Notes: generated by a model not told the origin, from the sequence alone. A DNA stretch of 64,000 nucleotides from Polydactylus sextarius (GCA_016801845.1 CM028908.1:21339047-21403046), one strand, 5' to 3'. Shown: positions 1 to 13,800, numbered from the stretch's first letter. Numbers and translations: made by a program.

Positions 1-324
1 AGGTTCATTGATGATGTGATTGCTGATAGATGCAACAAATCATGTCTGAAGTGTATAGAGCTGTGGTATCAGCCCAGATTCAGCCAAATACCACAATACT
101 GATTGGACATGCTGCACAGAAGAGATGATAATGATCCAACACAAACTGCAAAATCAACCCAAGAGCTTTTCACTTGATGAGAACAAAACTATAGCAAAAA
201 AAAAAAAAAGAGAGGCTTGAGGAAAGGCTTGGCAAAGCATCTCAATTCAGGAAAATGATTTGGTGATGTCCATTATTCCAGACTTATTTGAGGGGAAAGG
301 ATTTTTCTTCAAGTGTTAAGCAAA

Positions 325-570
325 ATTACCACCTGGCTGTTGTTTGCTCCTGCCAACCAGTCCAGCTTGAAGTGGTGTGTAATGCTTAAATTCATGAATT
401 GTGGCCAAAAACATGTGTGACATTGATCTATGACCTTTGACCAAAATCTGATTAGTTCACACTCAAGTCTAATTGGATGTTTCTGCCAGATCAGTTGCGA
501 TTCCCTCAAGGCACTCTTGACGCATTATGTTCCAGAGGCCAAAAACATGATTTGTAAAGTCACAACGGTT
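325..570 (+). repeat. Dispersed fish-type repeat, copy 1
   Basis: This copy shows the ordered landmarks of the family: an ATGAATTGTGGCCAAAAACATG block, GACCTTTGACC, AATCTGATTAGTTCA, then GATTCCCTCAAGGCACTC. The same landmarks recur in the same order at 15.3, 19.6, 30.2 and 32.5 kb and reversed at 63.6 kb. It lies in intron 3, antisense to the gene. Confidence 0.65.
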
Positions 571-713
571 GGATCATGCATGCCTGCTTCCACTGCCCTG
601 AGGGGCTGATCAACAAGCAACAAGGCAGAAATGAATAACCGATTACATCACAAATCTCTGTCCTCTGCTAATACACACAGCGCTGAGATTAGGGTTGTAG
701 AATATACACAGAT

Positions 714-714
<1 letters not shown>

Positions 715-751
<37 letters not shown>
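715..751. repeat. (AC)n microsatellite
   Basis: About 18 uninterrupted AC units in intron 3. Confidence 0.95.
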
Positions 752-753
<2 letters not shown>

Positions 754-1720
754 TTTTGTCTCTGGCACAAACAGTCACTCACATTTCACAACTGATGAGG
801 AAACAATAACAAATAGCACATTCATGCAAAACACACTACATAGAACTCAAAAACCTCACAGACACACAGAGAGAAAGGGAGAGACAGACAGACAGAGACA
901 GAGACAAAGAGCTCAGAGTTCAGCTGTCCAGACTAAACAACTCTGTGTTCACCTGATCTGACGATCTCTTTCACAGCAGCAGAAGTCATGAAATTTGAGA
1001 AGAACAGAGCGAGTCGTTCACCTCAGGGGTTACATCCACAAGGTCAGACAGAGAGTGTTAACCTGACCTTTGTCACATCACATCTCCTCGCTCAACTCTC
1101 TCTTCCAGTTTCTCTTCCTCATTCTTAATCTTGAGAGGTTTATCCGTCTCTCTGGGACAGAGAGTGAAATCTGTCAATACATTCAACCTGAAGGCTTTTA
1201 GTGTATAATCCTCAAATGGCTGAATGTGATGAGTATATTGACCTTTGAAATAAGCTGGGATATCACCCTGCACCTGCATTTCTTATTGTGGCACAAATCT
1301 ATGTCAACCTGCCACTGTGAGTGTGTGAATGTGCTGCATTGTGAGAGAATATGGACACTACAAATGATGCAACAGGTCATTTGTGTACAAACACAGAAAA
1401 CATTTTTATTCTCACATGCTACTAATATTTCAAGAGCTTGAGGGCTTGTACTGAATCTGCTCCACCGACATATTCATTGATTTCATTTTGGGCAAACAGA
1501 CAAAAAAGAAAAAACAAAAACAAAGGAAAAAAAACAGGAGGGAGAAAAGAAATCAAAGGGCTGGCCCTATATCTGAGACATTCAGGTTTTTTTCTTGCTT
1601 AAAAATCACACAAAGCAGTGATGGTAAATTGTTTTGCTGAAGGGGAGTAGGATCAAATAAGGGCAAGCAAGATATGTTATTTATTAATGAGAGCTTTGAG
1701 GGAGCTTCTAAAGAGTCACA

Positions 1721-1734
1721 TCGCCACCTACTGG
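1721..1734 (-). promoter_or_regulatory. CTCF-like motif
   Basis: The minus strand reads CCAGTAGGTGGCGA, one mismatch from the CTCF core CCASYAGRKGGCRS. The motif is also frequent inside fish repeats, so occupancy is uncertain. Confidence 0.35.
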
Positions 1735-2724
1735 TGATATTTAAAAAGGGAGAGAGAGCATGTTGATGCTGAGCTTGGTGAAAGAGCCTCAAAATGTTCC
1801 TAATGATTTCATGTTTATTAAATGTTAAGGCTGGGGTGATGTTTACAGATGTGCAATAAAGAAGGGAGGAATAAGAATGAGAGGGTGGATTGTGAAGTAG
1901 AGAAAGGAAGTAGAAGTGAAAAACACAAACAAGTGGACAGACAAGAAGTGAGAGTAAGAAGGGGCGTGTGGCTTTTAGCAAACTGCAAATTTGTGGAAAT
2001 AGACAAATCTCAGAGTCGTCCTGTGGGGGAGGGGCTATACTGATGTTTACCTGCTAGATTCTACAGCAGCCCATCAATCTCAATGTGGGCCTCACATCGC
2101 CTGCCCCTACTCCTTCTGGCATTTCATCACTCCTCCTTCCTTCTGTCCTCCCATCAAGTACCTCTCCAACATGTATGTGTGTGTATTTGGATGTTTCAGG
2201 AGCCCAGCTGGTTGTGTCGGCAGTAGGAGGAGACCAGAAAGAGGAAAAAAAAAAGAAAGAGGGAATGGGAGCTTACGGAGCCAGAACCATGGCTCCAGTC
2301 TAGCATGACTCAGTCTGGGTGCATCTGTGCCCCTAGGGGGAAAAACATGCAAAACATGTACCGCAAAACACACAGCTCTCACCTCTCTGTAATCAGTGTG
2401 ATCAGATACTCCCTCCCTCTCCCCACTTTTAACGAGCATTTTCCATGTCTCTTAGCCCAGCTGCTCACAGCAGTAATAACAGCAATAGCAAGAGAGGGAC
2501 TGGAAAAGCATTAGAGGTGAGTCTGTGCAGGGCTTTTCCTGCATAGTGAGAGAGAGAGAGAAAGAAAGAGAGAGGAGAGCTAGGAGCAAAGATCTGAGCA
2601 TGGCTGCTTCCCCTGCTCCAGAGGCTCTGTTGTGCTGTGGACTGAAGAATGCAGTGCTCAGGAGAGAGAGAGAGAGAGAGAGCTGGACGACATGAGAGGG
2701 GCTGGAGCGTTTAAAGCCCCAAGA

Positions 2725-2755
2725 GGGGTGGTGGGGGTGGGGGTGGATGGTGGGG
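2725..2755 (+). other. G-quadruplex-type motif
   Basis: Four G-runs of four to five bases are separated by loops of four, one and eight bases. It is isolated in intron 3. Confidence 0.5.
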
Positions 2756-4475
2756 TGGCCCCACCTGTTCAAACAGCCAGAGCTATCCTGAGGAAATGAA
2801 AACTTCCATCTTAGCAGAGCTGCACACTAAATCCCTTTCACTTCCTCGCTGGCTCACCCACTATCTTCTGTTTCCACAGCTGGATCTAGGAGCGTCTCTC
2901 CCAACTGCCCTATCTGAACATCTAGCACTGGCACAGAACCAAAATAATAATATTAAATAATTAAATAAAAAAATAAAAAAATCCCTTAACCTACTCAGAA
3001 AAATTAAAGTCTTTGAATGTCAATGTTTTCTGCAGTATGTCACATATATGTCTATAAAATCTATGGCATGCAAGCCAACTTTAAAAATAGGTCACAGTTG
3101 CTTTACACTAGTGCGGCTGTAATTATTCACCAGCCCACTTTGCACGAAAAAAACCCGACTCCCGGTGGAACTTCGGGAACCAGCTGAACCTCTACGATGC
3201 AGCAGGGGTCGAAGTCCTGAGCTGAGTGCCATGGATGGGTGGCAACAAGGAGGAGGACAGGGACAGCCGTGACCTTTGACTGACCTTGGCGAGACATTGC
3301 TCAGGTCACTGCTCACACCAAGGCGTGGGATGACTGCTGGGGTCAGGTTGGGTACAACCCCTATGACCTTTTAAAATACTGTTTTCTGTGCTGTTTTTAG
3401 ACAAGACAAAGAATGGCCACACTGTGCAGCACTGACAGAAAAAAAACAACCCTCTGACATTTTTACTTTCTAATAAAAACAATGAGAAACCTTCGTTTAG
3501 GAGAGAAAAAAGTTTTTGTATGATGAATGATTTGTTACTTAACTTTTATGATTTATGAAGTGCTGTGGATCCTGCAATAAACTAGTTCACAGCACTATAG
3601 AGAAATACAGTAATTTACTTTTCTGTTGCTCTGGACACATGGGAACAAAGTTTGTGTTGCACAATTTCACCCTAAAGCAAAAGCAAATGTCTTCCAGACT
3701 GTGAGTTTTAACCTTGAGTCCCTGTCTCTTCCAGCCAGTCTCAGCCTTATCAGCAGATGCAGACTCCTGGCGTCGCATGGGGCAGACTAGTGGAAATAAA
3801 CACCACCTTAACTGCACCATCACCAAGGAGATACCCTGAGGGAGTGGAGGGGGAGGCCAATGAAATGCCTGACAATGGTGGAACGGCCCGCCAGCGAGTG
3901 CCATCAGCTCTTTTTTACGAGCGACTAATGTACTCTCATGCCTCTGTCAGACCTGTCCGTTATTACCATCGTTCACTTAGTCCTCTCGCACAGGCTCTTC
4001 TGATGACTCATCAGGGCAGGAGGAGGTAGAGAAGACGAAGAGGTGTTGTTAATGTATTCTGCCACCTCTCTGCTTCACTATAACCTGAAAAGGCCAAACC
4101 TTTGGTTGTTGGAGCGAGGGTGCGAATGATCACAGTACCGGTTGGTCCCTGCGTGATTTGACAGTGAAGACACAGTTTTTTTCCCTGCAGAATTTCCACC
4201 AGACCACAAATTACACCTTTCATAGAGGGGTCATAAATCCAAAGTTGTTGGTTAAATGCTTTTGTGTCAGATGTAAAACATAAGCGTGACAGGTGGGAAC
4301 AGTGAGTCAGCTTGTAAATCTGAGGGAATGAGTGTAATTGCGGTGGAGAGCCATCAGAGTGAAAATTCACAACTAAAAGTGACACGCTCCTTTCGCTAGG
4401 AATCATGATTTTAGTTTTTGACAAGCTGCTTAGAGCAAGGTTATCTGACTCTGAGGTTGTAGATGTACAATTTGA

Positions 4476-4490
4476 CCACCAGGGGTCGCT
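4476..4490 (+). promoter_or_regulatory. CTCF-like motif
   Basis: CCACCAGGGGTCGCT differs at one position from the CTCF core. It faces the opposite way to the site at 1.72 kb. Confidence 0.35.
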
Positions 4491-7400
4491 CCCTCCCTCC
4501 GCTGGTGTGTGTTGCAGATTAGGGCAAGGCGAGCTGGACAGGAGTCAAGAATGATCTTCTCAAAACTGAGCCTCTGTCCTGCGACCAAACCCTGCCTGGT
4601 CGACCTGCGCTGCTTTAACAGACAGCAGCTCCAGTTACATATTAAATACATATTACAGGCAACATATAAATACAACATGAGAGCTGCTACAGCTGGCACT
4701 TAATCTTGAAAATCCCTTCACATTTGTGAGAATATCATCCAAAAGATTTCTTTGTCTTGAAAAATGATTAGCAGAGCAAAACTACAGAGCCGGAAATAAC
4801 AATAATAATAAAAACTAGCATAGCAGAAAACAGTGTCTAAATGAGAAATTATGTTTAAAATCATCTTCTTTTGCCAGAGTAGCAGACCACACCTGATGAG
4901 AGGGAGAAACAAACAAGACAACGAGAAAAGTCAAAGCTCCGACTCTTGATATTTAACTATCTCTGCAGATGTCAGAGATAAATTTATCTCTTTTATTAAA
5001 GGAGTCCAAGAGAACAGCAGAGAGCGTGGGAGGTGGAAAAAGTAGGAAAATAGAAAGAGAGAAGAAAATTGTTGGATGTTTAAAGTCTTTTGCTGGTCCC
5101 ACGAGGCATCGCAGGAGCAGTAACAAAAACGGTTGACTTGGCCCATCATGGCCGCATTTGTACTTTTCCAGCAGGCAGACAGGAAGCACCTGGGTCCAAG
5201 GGCCGGGGGAAATGAGAGGGGGGGTCTCAGCGACCCCACCCAAATGCAACACATCATCAGGTCGACTAGAGGGGTCTTGTGCAGGCTCTAAACATTGCTC
5301 CCCGCCTGCCTGTGTGTAAACAAACATGCCTACGCACTATGTGGTAGTGGCACGGGGGGAGAGCAAGCCCCTTTTATTCCGCTTCAACCCTCGGGCACAG
5401 AAAACACACAGGCAAGCAGCATGTGGTAGAGCTGTCGGCTCTCAGGCCGGCCTCTTTACACTAAATCCTTCATCGAATTAAATGGTTTTCCCTCAGCCGG
5501 GCTGGAAATCCAAACTACAGTGAACCACCACTAGAAAGAGGAGGGAGAAAAAAGGAGGGTTGTATGTGGAACATGACTGATGGAGCTCTGTGGGGTTTTG
5601 GGGGGCGGAGCACAAGGAGCTGGGCGGAGGCCCCTGGGTGAGCTGATCCGGGCGGGCACGAGGCCACGCTGGGTTGAGTTTTGGTGACAGTGTGGCTGCT
5701 CCTGCTGGGCTCACTGGGGGATGAGAGGCTGGCCACAGCAGCCAGAGGCAAGTGGCCCAGTGTAAACAGCTCATTCTGGTGGTGAGGCTGAGGAGCGGCT
5801 GTAATTACTGCTGGCCATGAGAAGATGAATAGAGATTTGGAGAAAGGGAGAAGAAGCAGATGAGGAGAAGGAAAAGGAGGAGGGGGATAAGAAAGGGGGG
5901 AACAAATGTGGGGGCATGAGGGCTGGAGCAGTGAGGTTGGGGCAGGGGGCACGATTCCAGCCCTCACATCGATCTTTATCTATCACAGATTCCCAGGGAA
6001 AGAATTATAGAGAGAACAAGCCCGCGGCAGACAGAGCAGTTCACACCAGAGCTGCACTCTGAAGCCAAACACTTCTTGTTACACTCTCTGTTCCAGAGGC
6101 CTCTGGCAAGTCAACTCTAATACTACCAAGATCCAGAGAGTTGAAAATAAAATTAGTGGAGATTCATTTTGCCAGTTACAATGGACTTGGATTATAATAA
6201 CAATAATCCTAATAAAAAAACATTGGAACCTTTTTCTAAGTTGTGTCTCTTTCTGTTACACGCCTGTGACCTGATGTTCCAAAAGAAGCTTCATCTGAGC
6301 AGAGTATTTTCTGAACTAAACTCAGGAAAGAGAAAATACTCCTTGAAGGAAATTAAACAGTTTATAATAATGTCAGTTGACCTAAGAAGTATGCTAACTT
6401 TTTCACTTGTGTTGTTGTTTTTCGCCTCCGTGTCTTGGTGTAACAAAAGCCCACAATGATAGTCAATTAGCACCTGTTTTCTTGCAGCATGCAGTCCTTT
6501 ATCTGAAGTGAAAAATAAGTGAAACTCACTCAGACGGCTATTATTCTTTAGCCCATTTCAACAGCTGCCCATTAGGGGTTATTCTTTAACTTTGACTAAC
6601 AAGTTACAACTTCCGTGTTAAGGATAAAAAGACCCTGTTTTGTCAAACATTTCTCTGAAACCTGATTGACAATGATTGGAAACACAACAGCAATACCTAA
6701 AGAGTTCTATCACTGACCTGTTCTAGTCACATAAAACCACAACTTACAATTGCTTTTGCTTATTTTCCAGACTGAAACATGACAATTAGCTTGTGCTGTC
6801 ATGTAGCTCTCATGCTAAGGTTACCCTAAAAGCTAATTTAGCCTATTTTTACCTATGTCATGCATGCCCTCATGCATAGGTCAAATGTAGTCAGACTCAT
6901 CTGCAGATCCCTGTTAGGCCTTCCCTGTAATCCAGCTCTGATTAACAAATTAACGATCTTGGGAATTTGTCCAGACTTCAGGTGGAGGTGTAGGGAGTAC
7001 ACGACCAGACTTCCGAGGATTAAGGTTCCTTTATACCCAGATTACACAGCGTTTAGCCCTTGTGGCTGAAAGGAAAAGGTGAGGAGGGTGTTATGTTTTG
7101 TGGGATTCAGGGAGGGGGAGGGCCATCAGGTCTGCCCTTACAGATTAGTGCAAAGCTCTCTGGTAATGAAAGAAAGGATGGCTGTCATTCCCTGCGCCGC
7201 CTTTGAAGTCTGATCAGACAGAGGAAGATGGAGGGGGTGGATAAAAGGCATTCCCCGCCCCTCAGAGTCAGCCTCCGGAGGGTCAAGATCCACACAACGG
7301 CCTCACGGAGGTCAATGCTGATAAGGAGGATCGGATTAGACCCATCCGACCTTGAGCTCTCTACATCTCTGACTTTCCCTCATGTCACCCAGTCACATAC

Positions 7401-8044
7401 TCAGTGTTCCAGCTGTTGCACCTGCTAGATGAATTTGGTTTCTCATATTGGAAAAAAAAGGTGACGAGGTTTTGCTCAACTTTTCTCACTCTTGATTGGG
7501 TTTTCAACTTATAGGCCTTTTTTTGAAAAGAATATGCTTGAGAGAGTGTAAGGTAAAATTCTGGGTTGATATGCATTTTTTTTATTTTTGCAGATAACAA
7601 AGCTGGAAAAAAAAAGAGAAGGTCAGGTAAAACGCTCCTGACGCATGTCCGTACACTTTAAATAAACATAAAAAAAGAACAGTGTGAAGGCTCTGTGAAA
7701 ACCCAGGTGTGCTTTATAATCAAGTTTTACTTGCAATTCCTGACAAGGACAGGGGGTGAAAGGGGAAGAGGAGGATGATAGAAAAAAAACTCTGAATCTA
7801 ATTGAAAAAAAGAAGCCTAGAGCACGGAGACGGACAAGATGTGGGGTGAGGAGGTAAACACTGAGAGGAGAGAGGTAAAATGCATCAGAGAGGCGGGGTG
7901 CTCACCCACGGAACAGCGAGAGATGCCACTGATGGACATGTCTGACATTGTACTAACAAGCATCCTACAGATCGCACAGCACACACTTACACACTGAACT
8001 GCATGTGCATGCAAAACCATACTGTACAGAACACAGACACGTAC

Positions 8045-8105
8045 ACATGGATGTTTCTATCCTTATGAGGACCATCACTCACCATAATTATCTCTAAATC
8101 CTGAC
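8045..8105 (+). repeat. GAGGACC-type fish repeat, left part
   Basis: The sequence TCTATCCTTATGAGGACCAT followed by CTCACCATAATTATCTC resembles the start of a common fish dispersed repeat known for CTATCCTTGTGAGGACC and, at its other end, GGTCCTCA. The matching other end appears near 8.67-8.87 kb, with a LINE-like piece between them. Confidence 0.45.
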
Positions 8106-8369
8106 CACACCACATGCAGCTTAGATTTATCACGTTTATTACATCCAGTTCAAATATCACTTATTGTATTTTCCCTCAGTAATTAGTCTTTCAACTGCAG
8201 TTGCCGTTTCCTTGATTAACCAAAGGTGTTGCCATACCAACCACGACTGAAATCTTCTGTAAAAAAAAAAGGTGCACGGCATCGATTCTAGACATAGATA
8301 TAGCGTGAGCTCTTCATATTTACACGATGAGAACAGTCCAATGTGCAGTGCTATCAAACACATGTGGCA

Positions 8370-8660
8370 ATCTCAGTCCAGACTTTTCTCATTTGTGGTT
8401 CCTCGATAGTGGAACTAGCTCCCAAATAGTATCAGAGCAGGAGAGTCCCTCTCTATTGTCAACAATCTCTTTAAGACTCATCTCTTCCAAGGAGATTTCT
8501 CTTTTATCTCCTCTAACAGCCTAACATCTTAATTAAGCATTTAGTCCGAACTGTAGCACTTCTCACATGGTCTCTTTCATTTTGAACTGATCCAGCACTT
8601 GTTTGTCTCCTACTGCACTCAAGCTTTAGTATTATCCTCAGATTTTAAAATATTAAAAGC
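8370..8660 (+). mobile_element. LINE 3' end fragment (L2/Rex1-like ORF2 C-terminus)
   Basis: One plus-strand frame reads, with stops, FVVPR*WN*LPNSIRAG then LSIVNNLFKTHLFQ. The pattern WN-LP-IR followed by FKTHLF is the typical C-terminal end of ORF2 in fish non-LTR elements of the L2/CR1/Rex1 type. The piece is 5'-truncated and broken by stops, and is a dead relic. The family is not resolved. Confidence 0.65.
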
Positions 8661-8669
8661 ATCAATGTA

Positions 8670-8870
8670 GCTCACCAGAATGTCCTTTTAAATTCTTAAC
8701 CATTACTAAACTTACTCCAACTTTAAGCCCTGTAGAAATACAAACAAATCCCAACCCTAACCTGAAAATGACCAACAAAAAGGACAAGACAGGTCGCCAG
8801 GCTGGTAGAATTTGTTCTTCGCAAATACTTCTGGTCCTCATAAAGACAGACAACAACAGACACACACTAA
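8670..8870 (+). repeat. GAGGACC-type fish repeat, right part
   Basis: The stretch contains CTTAACCATTACTAAACTTA, CCCAACCCTAACCTGAAAATG and ends with CTGGTCCTCATAAAGACAG. This order resembles the right half of the fish repeat whose left half is at 8.05 kb. Confidence 0.45.
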
Positions 8871-11729
8871 CACATTTTTCCCTCTGAGCAACTCGCACCT
8901 GATCCAAAGCATGACTCAGTTTCTAGATGGAAGGATTTAAATGGGGCAAGGGATTCGTCCACCAATCCCCGCCTAGGGTTAAAGGAATGCACCCCCATGT
9001 GTGAGTGGCTCTGAGGGCGGTGGTGTGGTGGTGGTGGTAGTGGGGTTTACACATTGTCCTAGCAGAGGATTTGTATGCAATGAATTGAGGTTCTCTCCAG
9101 CTGTGCTCCAGTTCAACAAGGTTAAATTAAAGGAGAGCTACACGGCTCGCTGTGTTGGCACTCTTGTTAAATCTAGGATCTCTTCGTTTCAGCTGCCTGG
9201 CTCATTCTCAAAGATCGTCTTCCAGATAAATGGAAGGGACCCGGTATTCATTTCCAGAAAACTTTAACTAACGATGCTTCACTGACTCTTGACATTGGCT
9301 TTAGAAGTTTTGAAGGGTAAAGTGGCATTTGAGCCAGATCTGTCAGTGTGCTGCCAGCCACTTACGACTTGCCATCACTTCAGATTGATGCTTCCACCAG
9401 ATGTAAAGATGCCAAAATGCTGCCATAATTTGCCCTGATGAGCTGCTAGCTCATCACAAGCCAGAACTGTAATCCTTGTTCTTCTGACCCTTTGTCAAAG
9501 TCATCAGCTGATCTAATGCACCCTCCCTCTGTATCCTCACTTGTCTCTGGGCTGATTGAGGGGATTTGGAGCGAGTAGGAATATGGGAAGAGAAAACTGA
9601 AAAGAATACAATGAGCAAAAAGGGAGAGGTTGATGAAGAACACATGCTTATTCATAGAGACAAGCCAGAGGAGAGAGGAAGGGCTGCCAGCCAGTTCGTC
9701 ACCGGCACTGTGGATGATGCACAGTCAGAGCAGATGGCAATGATAGTGTGGAAGTGTTGGGGAGGTGGGGGGACATGGAGCGGTAAGACAAGGCTCATTA
9801 TCACCTCTCTCTGCATCACATGGCACATCAACCCCCACCTCTCTTCAATCACCACCCGTACCTCTCACTTTTTGTCTGATAACAGCACACTGCTGGTTCC
9901 TGAGCAGCACAGAGCCACGACCTGCTCCCTGTCACTGCGTCTTTTGCTCTCTGTGGTTAGAAAAATGGTATTTCATCGTTCCAATCTTGATTTGCCACCT
10001 TGACAATTCATTGCGGATGTCTCCATATTTCTGGGGGTAGGATTTTTCAACATTGCCTTCCTGAGAATGTTTCCTCTTATCTGAAAATGAATTCACCCAT
10101 CTGTTTCTGTCTTCGCATAGCCTTAGAAAATGCAACACATGCCTCCACACAAGGCACAAATTAATTTTAAAGTACACAGCTTTCACAGCAGGATCACAGT
10201 TAACTGATCCTGCCATGACCTCGCTACTCGGCGCACAAAGCAGCCCAGGACAGGCCAGGATTTATCAGCACTGGAAGGACCGGGCTGTGCTCTTTACCAG
10301 CTGCCCACATAAGGGTTTATCATGACAGCAGCCCTATGTAACCTTCTGCTCAACCCATCCACTGTACATTTTTACTGGCAGCCGGAGCAGACACCAAAAC
10401 CGCACAAGCAGCACGAGTTTAGAACATGCGCTGCAAATTCGATCTAAGTGACAGCCGTGTTTTTGTTGACCCTCCAGAAAAATACTAATGTCGGATCATT
10501 TCATTGAGCAAATGTGATCATAACTGTTTATAAATACAGAGGGGTACCTCAACCCCTGTTCACTTATAAAACCCTCAATGCAGTCTGTGGTAGTTAGCAG
10601 CCAAGTGAGGCTGAATGTGATCCCTATCTGAGGTCGTGACTGTGCGGTTGTGTGTAAGGGATAATATGAGCAAGCCAGCAGAACTATCAACATTTAAGGA
10701 TGTGTGGTCTGGCCAAAGTGGATGAAGGTTTGGAAGGGAAATGAGTTTGAATGTGAGACTGCACAACATGCTCCGTCCCCCACCCCAGATCCCAACGGTT
10801 GGGTTGGCTGGCCCTCCAGAGGAGCCGAGTTCAAATGATCTCCTTAACCGTGGAACTGAAAATCACCCTCAACATGGTCTCTGGGTGATGCAGCTGTTTC
10901 TCCTCAAGAAAGGCAGAAACTGAACGGGGCGAAACAGTTGATGATGTCAGTTGCCATGGCCGTCGGGAGCACAGGCTCTGGTTGTGAAGATATGTCATGA
11001 GGTTTGAAATGTGGCAGGACCAGAGGTCAAAATGTCTTAAGAGGGCTCTTTAGTCTTACTCCTGTACTTGGCACTGTAGTCTGGATAAAAAGTTTTATGG
11101 TAAAGTAGAGCAGTAGTTTCCACATCTGCTTAGGATCAGGATTTTACCATTCACACTGTGAAACAACACTATGTCATTCTTGTATCTGACTACTGTACTG
11201 TGAAAACACTGGATCTGCCAATGTGGGGAAGATTTTTGACTTCTGTTCTGTGCTGATATTTTGTTTTCCACTGTCCTTTGCACTTCTTATTGTCACATTC
11301 TTGACTTTGTTGTCTTTGTCCATTTTTCATAAGATGTCTACAACTTCACCACAACACCAGTGTAAATACTCTTATCTTTACCAGCCTCCTTGTTGTCTAC
11401 TCCTGTCTGCACCCTGTTGCTCCCAGTGTGTGGCTGAGGTCACAAGTCAGGTGGGTTATGTAAGCAAGAGTTATGAGAGTTTGCCAGGAAGTTTTGTGCC
11501 TGTGAAGGTGTCGCTATCCAAGATTCATCATTGTCTTTCTACTAAAAACACTCTAGAGTTTTCTGTCCCCTCTGGACAGATCATGACAGCACTCCTTTTA
11601 CATCTTAGACATTTAGCTGACACATTTACTCAGAGTGACATGAAAAATAGAGGTTCAACAGAAGAATTACATTTCTGGGGCTTTGGCAAAGAGAAGGGTA
11701 AGAGCCTACAGAAAAGACAAAGGGGATTA

Positions 11730-11749
11730 TTTCTTCTTCTTCTTCTTCT
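11730..11749. repeat. (TTC)n tract
   Basis: A run of about six to seven TTC units that lies at the end of a spurious plus-strand open frame and creates its poly-Leu tail. Confidence 0.8.
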
Positions 11750-13799
11750 CCTATGATCAGCTTGTTCTTTTATTCATTTATTAACCTTGCTCTGCTCTCT
11801 TCTATCTTAAGGCCTTATGTCTGCTTCAGTGTGTATTACAGCCAGTGTCACTCATCTGTTTACCTCTGCTCTATTAACTTGTAATAATCACACACTCCAG
11901 ACTGGAAGTTACTCTTTAGCGCTAGCGTAAGGATTATGCAAAGGAGGAAGTCAATACAGGTTAAGTCTCTATTATCGCACAGCCAATACTCTCCCCTCTC
12001 AACCAGTGGCTAAATTGCCAACAGTAAATGGCTCCTTTTGTAGTGTCTGCACAATAGAAAAAGGAGGAGCGATAACATCGGCTCGTGCCTGTAATCAGCG
12101 GCCAGGTCTGACTGACGTGCTGCATTATTAGCATGACACAGGCGAAGGAACGGGAGCAGCTGGATTACAATTTACACACTATCTTCTAACACAGCTCAAG
12201 TCAAGAGCCTGTCACAACAACAGGTACCCTGGGGATATGAGACGCACACACACACACACACACACTCAAGGAAGGAAGAAGAACCTAAAAATTGAGACAC
12301 TTTACTCACATGGCAGATCACACTGGAAATCTTTCTTACCTGCAGAGAGAAAAAAAGAGAGAGAGAGATGCAGAATGTTAAGTGTCTTTCTTTAGCACAG
12401 GCCACTCATGTCACTTGTCTGCCAGTTGGTTTGGGTTCATTCTTCTCCCCCTCAGATAGTCAAGAGAGGGTGACTGGATGTCCATATTTGGCCATGTGGG
12501 TGCTCGGCGAGACGCTGTCTGTTTAATAACAGAGCCGGTGCCTGGTCTCAGCTGGTTGGACTGATGGGTATTATTCCTCTGTTTCTCTACTGTTAACTCT
12601 TCAAAACACCCTCACAACACTGACATCACATGGCGGTAAACACAATTCACATGAGTAATGCTTGGAAAACTGAATAACTGCATCATTCTGACATTGGTTC
12701 AATTTAGAAATCAGACTTTTGGGGGTGAAAACATACTTAGACACAAAAACAATTTAGTTGGGTATGAGGGAATGATCGTTACGTGGGTTAAACCAAGTTT
12801 AAAAAAAAAACCTTTATTGTCATTATTCATCATTATTAACTCCCTTCGTTGCCCCTGTCACAATTATTAGAGGTCACCTGATAATAAAACATTACTATAG
12901 GCTTTAATGGCTCCTATCATTTAAGTGCTACTTGAGTTAAGTTACTACACTTGGCACTGCCTCTGGTTGCAATAACACAATTGAGGTTGCATTGGGACAG
13001 TGTTGCCTACCTGGTTTTACCCAGGAACATTGGTTCCTGTCACTGCTGCCTCTAATTACAAGTGTTTTACAAATAACTAAAATCAAAAGCTCTGCAGAGC
13101 AACAGCATGGTTCCAGTACAGCAGCACACAATCTATGAGAGGGAGACGGAGAGAGGAGGGTGGAAGGGGGGGCTTCCTCTTAATTCCCTGTCTAATTACT
13201 CGTCCCCGGCTCACCCCAGGTCAAAGACCCTGCAGGTCCCACTCTAATCCGTCTCCTCGGCCCACTTCAAAGGGCCCTGATTACAGGGAGGAGAAGAATG
13301 GAGCAAGAGAAGGAGAGAGGGAGAGGACAGGACGGAAAGAGGGAGATGAAAAGAAGGAAGAAGGGAAGGAAGGAAGGTGGACAGAGCCAGAATAGAAACA
13401 TATCTTGTCTGGCTTGGAGGTTCATTCAGCTCCCAGCTGATGCTTCATCACTGGCTTAACGCGGCCCTGGAAGGCATAAGCCATGTGGGACTCTGCTCAA
13501 ATCTTTTGAGGGTATGAGGTGCTCACACACACACACAGAAAGAAAGAAAGAGAGAGAGAGAGAGACAGGCATGCGTGTACACTCAAAAGCTCTTTTTCCA
13601 TTGTCATATAAATGGCAGACTGATTCTCAGAGCGGCAATAAAAGCGAGCACACAAAATGTAGCATAATAGCAGCACTGTGTCTGCGAACATCTGCATATG
13701 TTTTTGAACTTTTTCCAATCTTCCATCGAGGCCGACGTCTCAGCTCTGCCATCTATTACATGATTTGAAGAGCAAAAGCAGAGGGAAGATAAGAGAAGG

Positions 13800-13800
<1 letters not shown>

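Larger units (their letters stand above)
1..8040. other. Intron 3 segment without genes, 0-8 kb
   Basis: Apart from repeat copy 1, the AC tract, the G4 motif and the two CTCF-like sites, it holds purine-rich stretches (2.54-2.58 and 5.82-5.91 kb). The minus-strand frames at 1.55-1.98, 4.01-4.42 and 5.52-5.97 kb are 137-150 codons long but Ser/Pro/Leu-rich or featureless, and I recognise nothing in them. Confidence 0.6.

Noticed and set aside
565..620. Minus-strand RAVEAGMHDPTVVTLQI, vaguely like the expected exon 4 (QAVEAF...PIVVQVL)
   Set aside because: Alignment fails at most conserved positions and part of the segment falls in dispersed repeat copy 1.
5515..5967. Minus-strand open frame of 150 codons, Pro/Ser-rich
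   Set aside because: It reads through a purine-rich low-complexity stretch and has no recognisable similarity.
11223..11756. Plus-strand open frame of 177 codons with hydrophobic start and poly-Leu end
   Set aside because: The poly-Leu tail comes from a TTC microsatellite, part resembles a diverged dispersed repeat, and no splice or family signal is visible.
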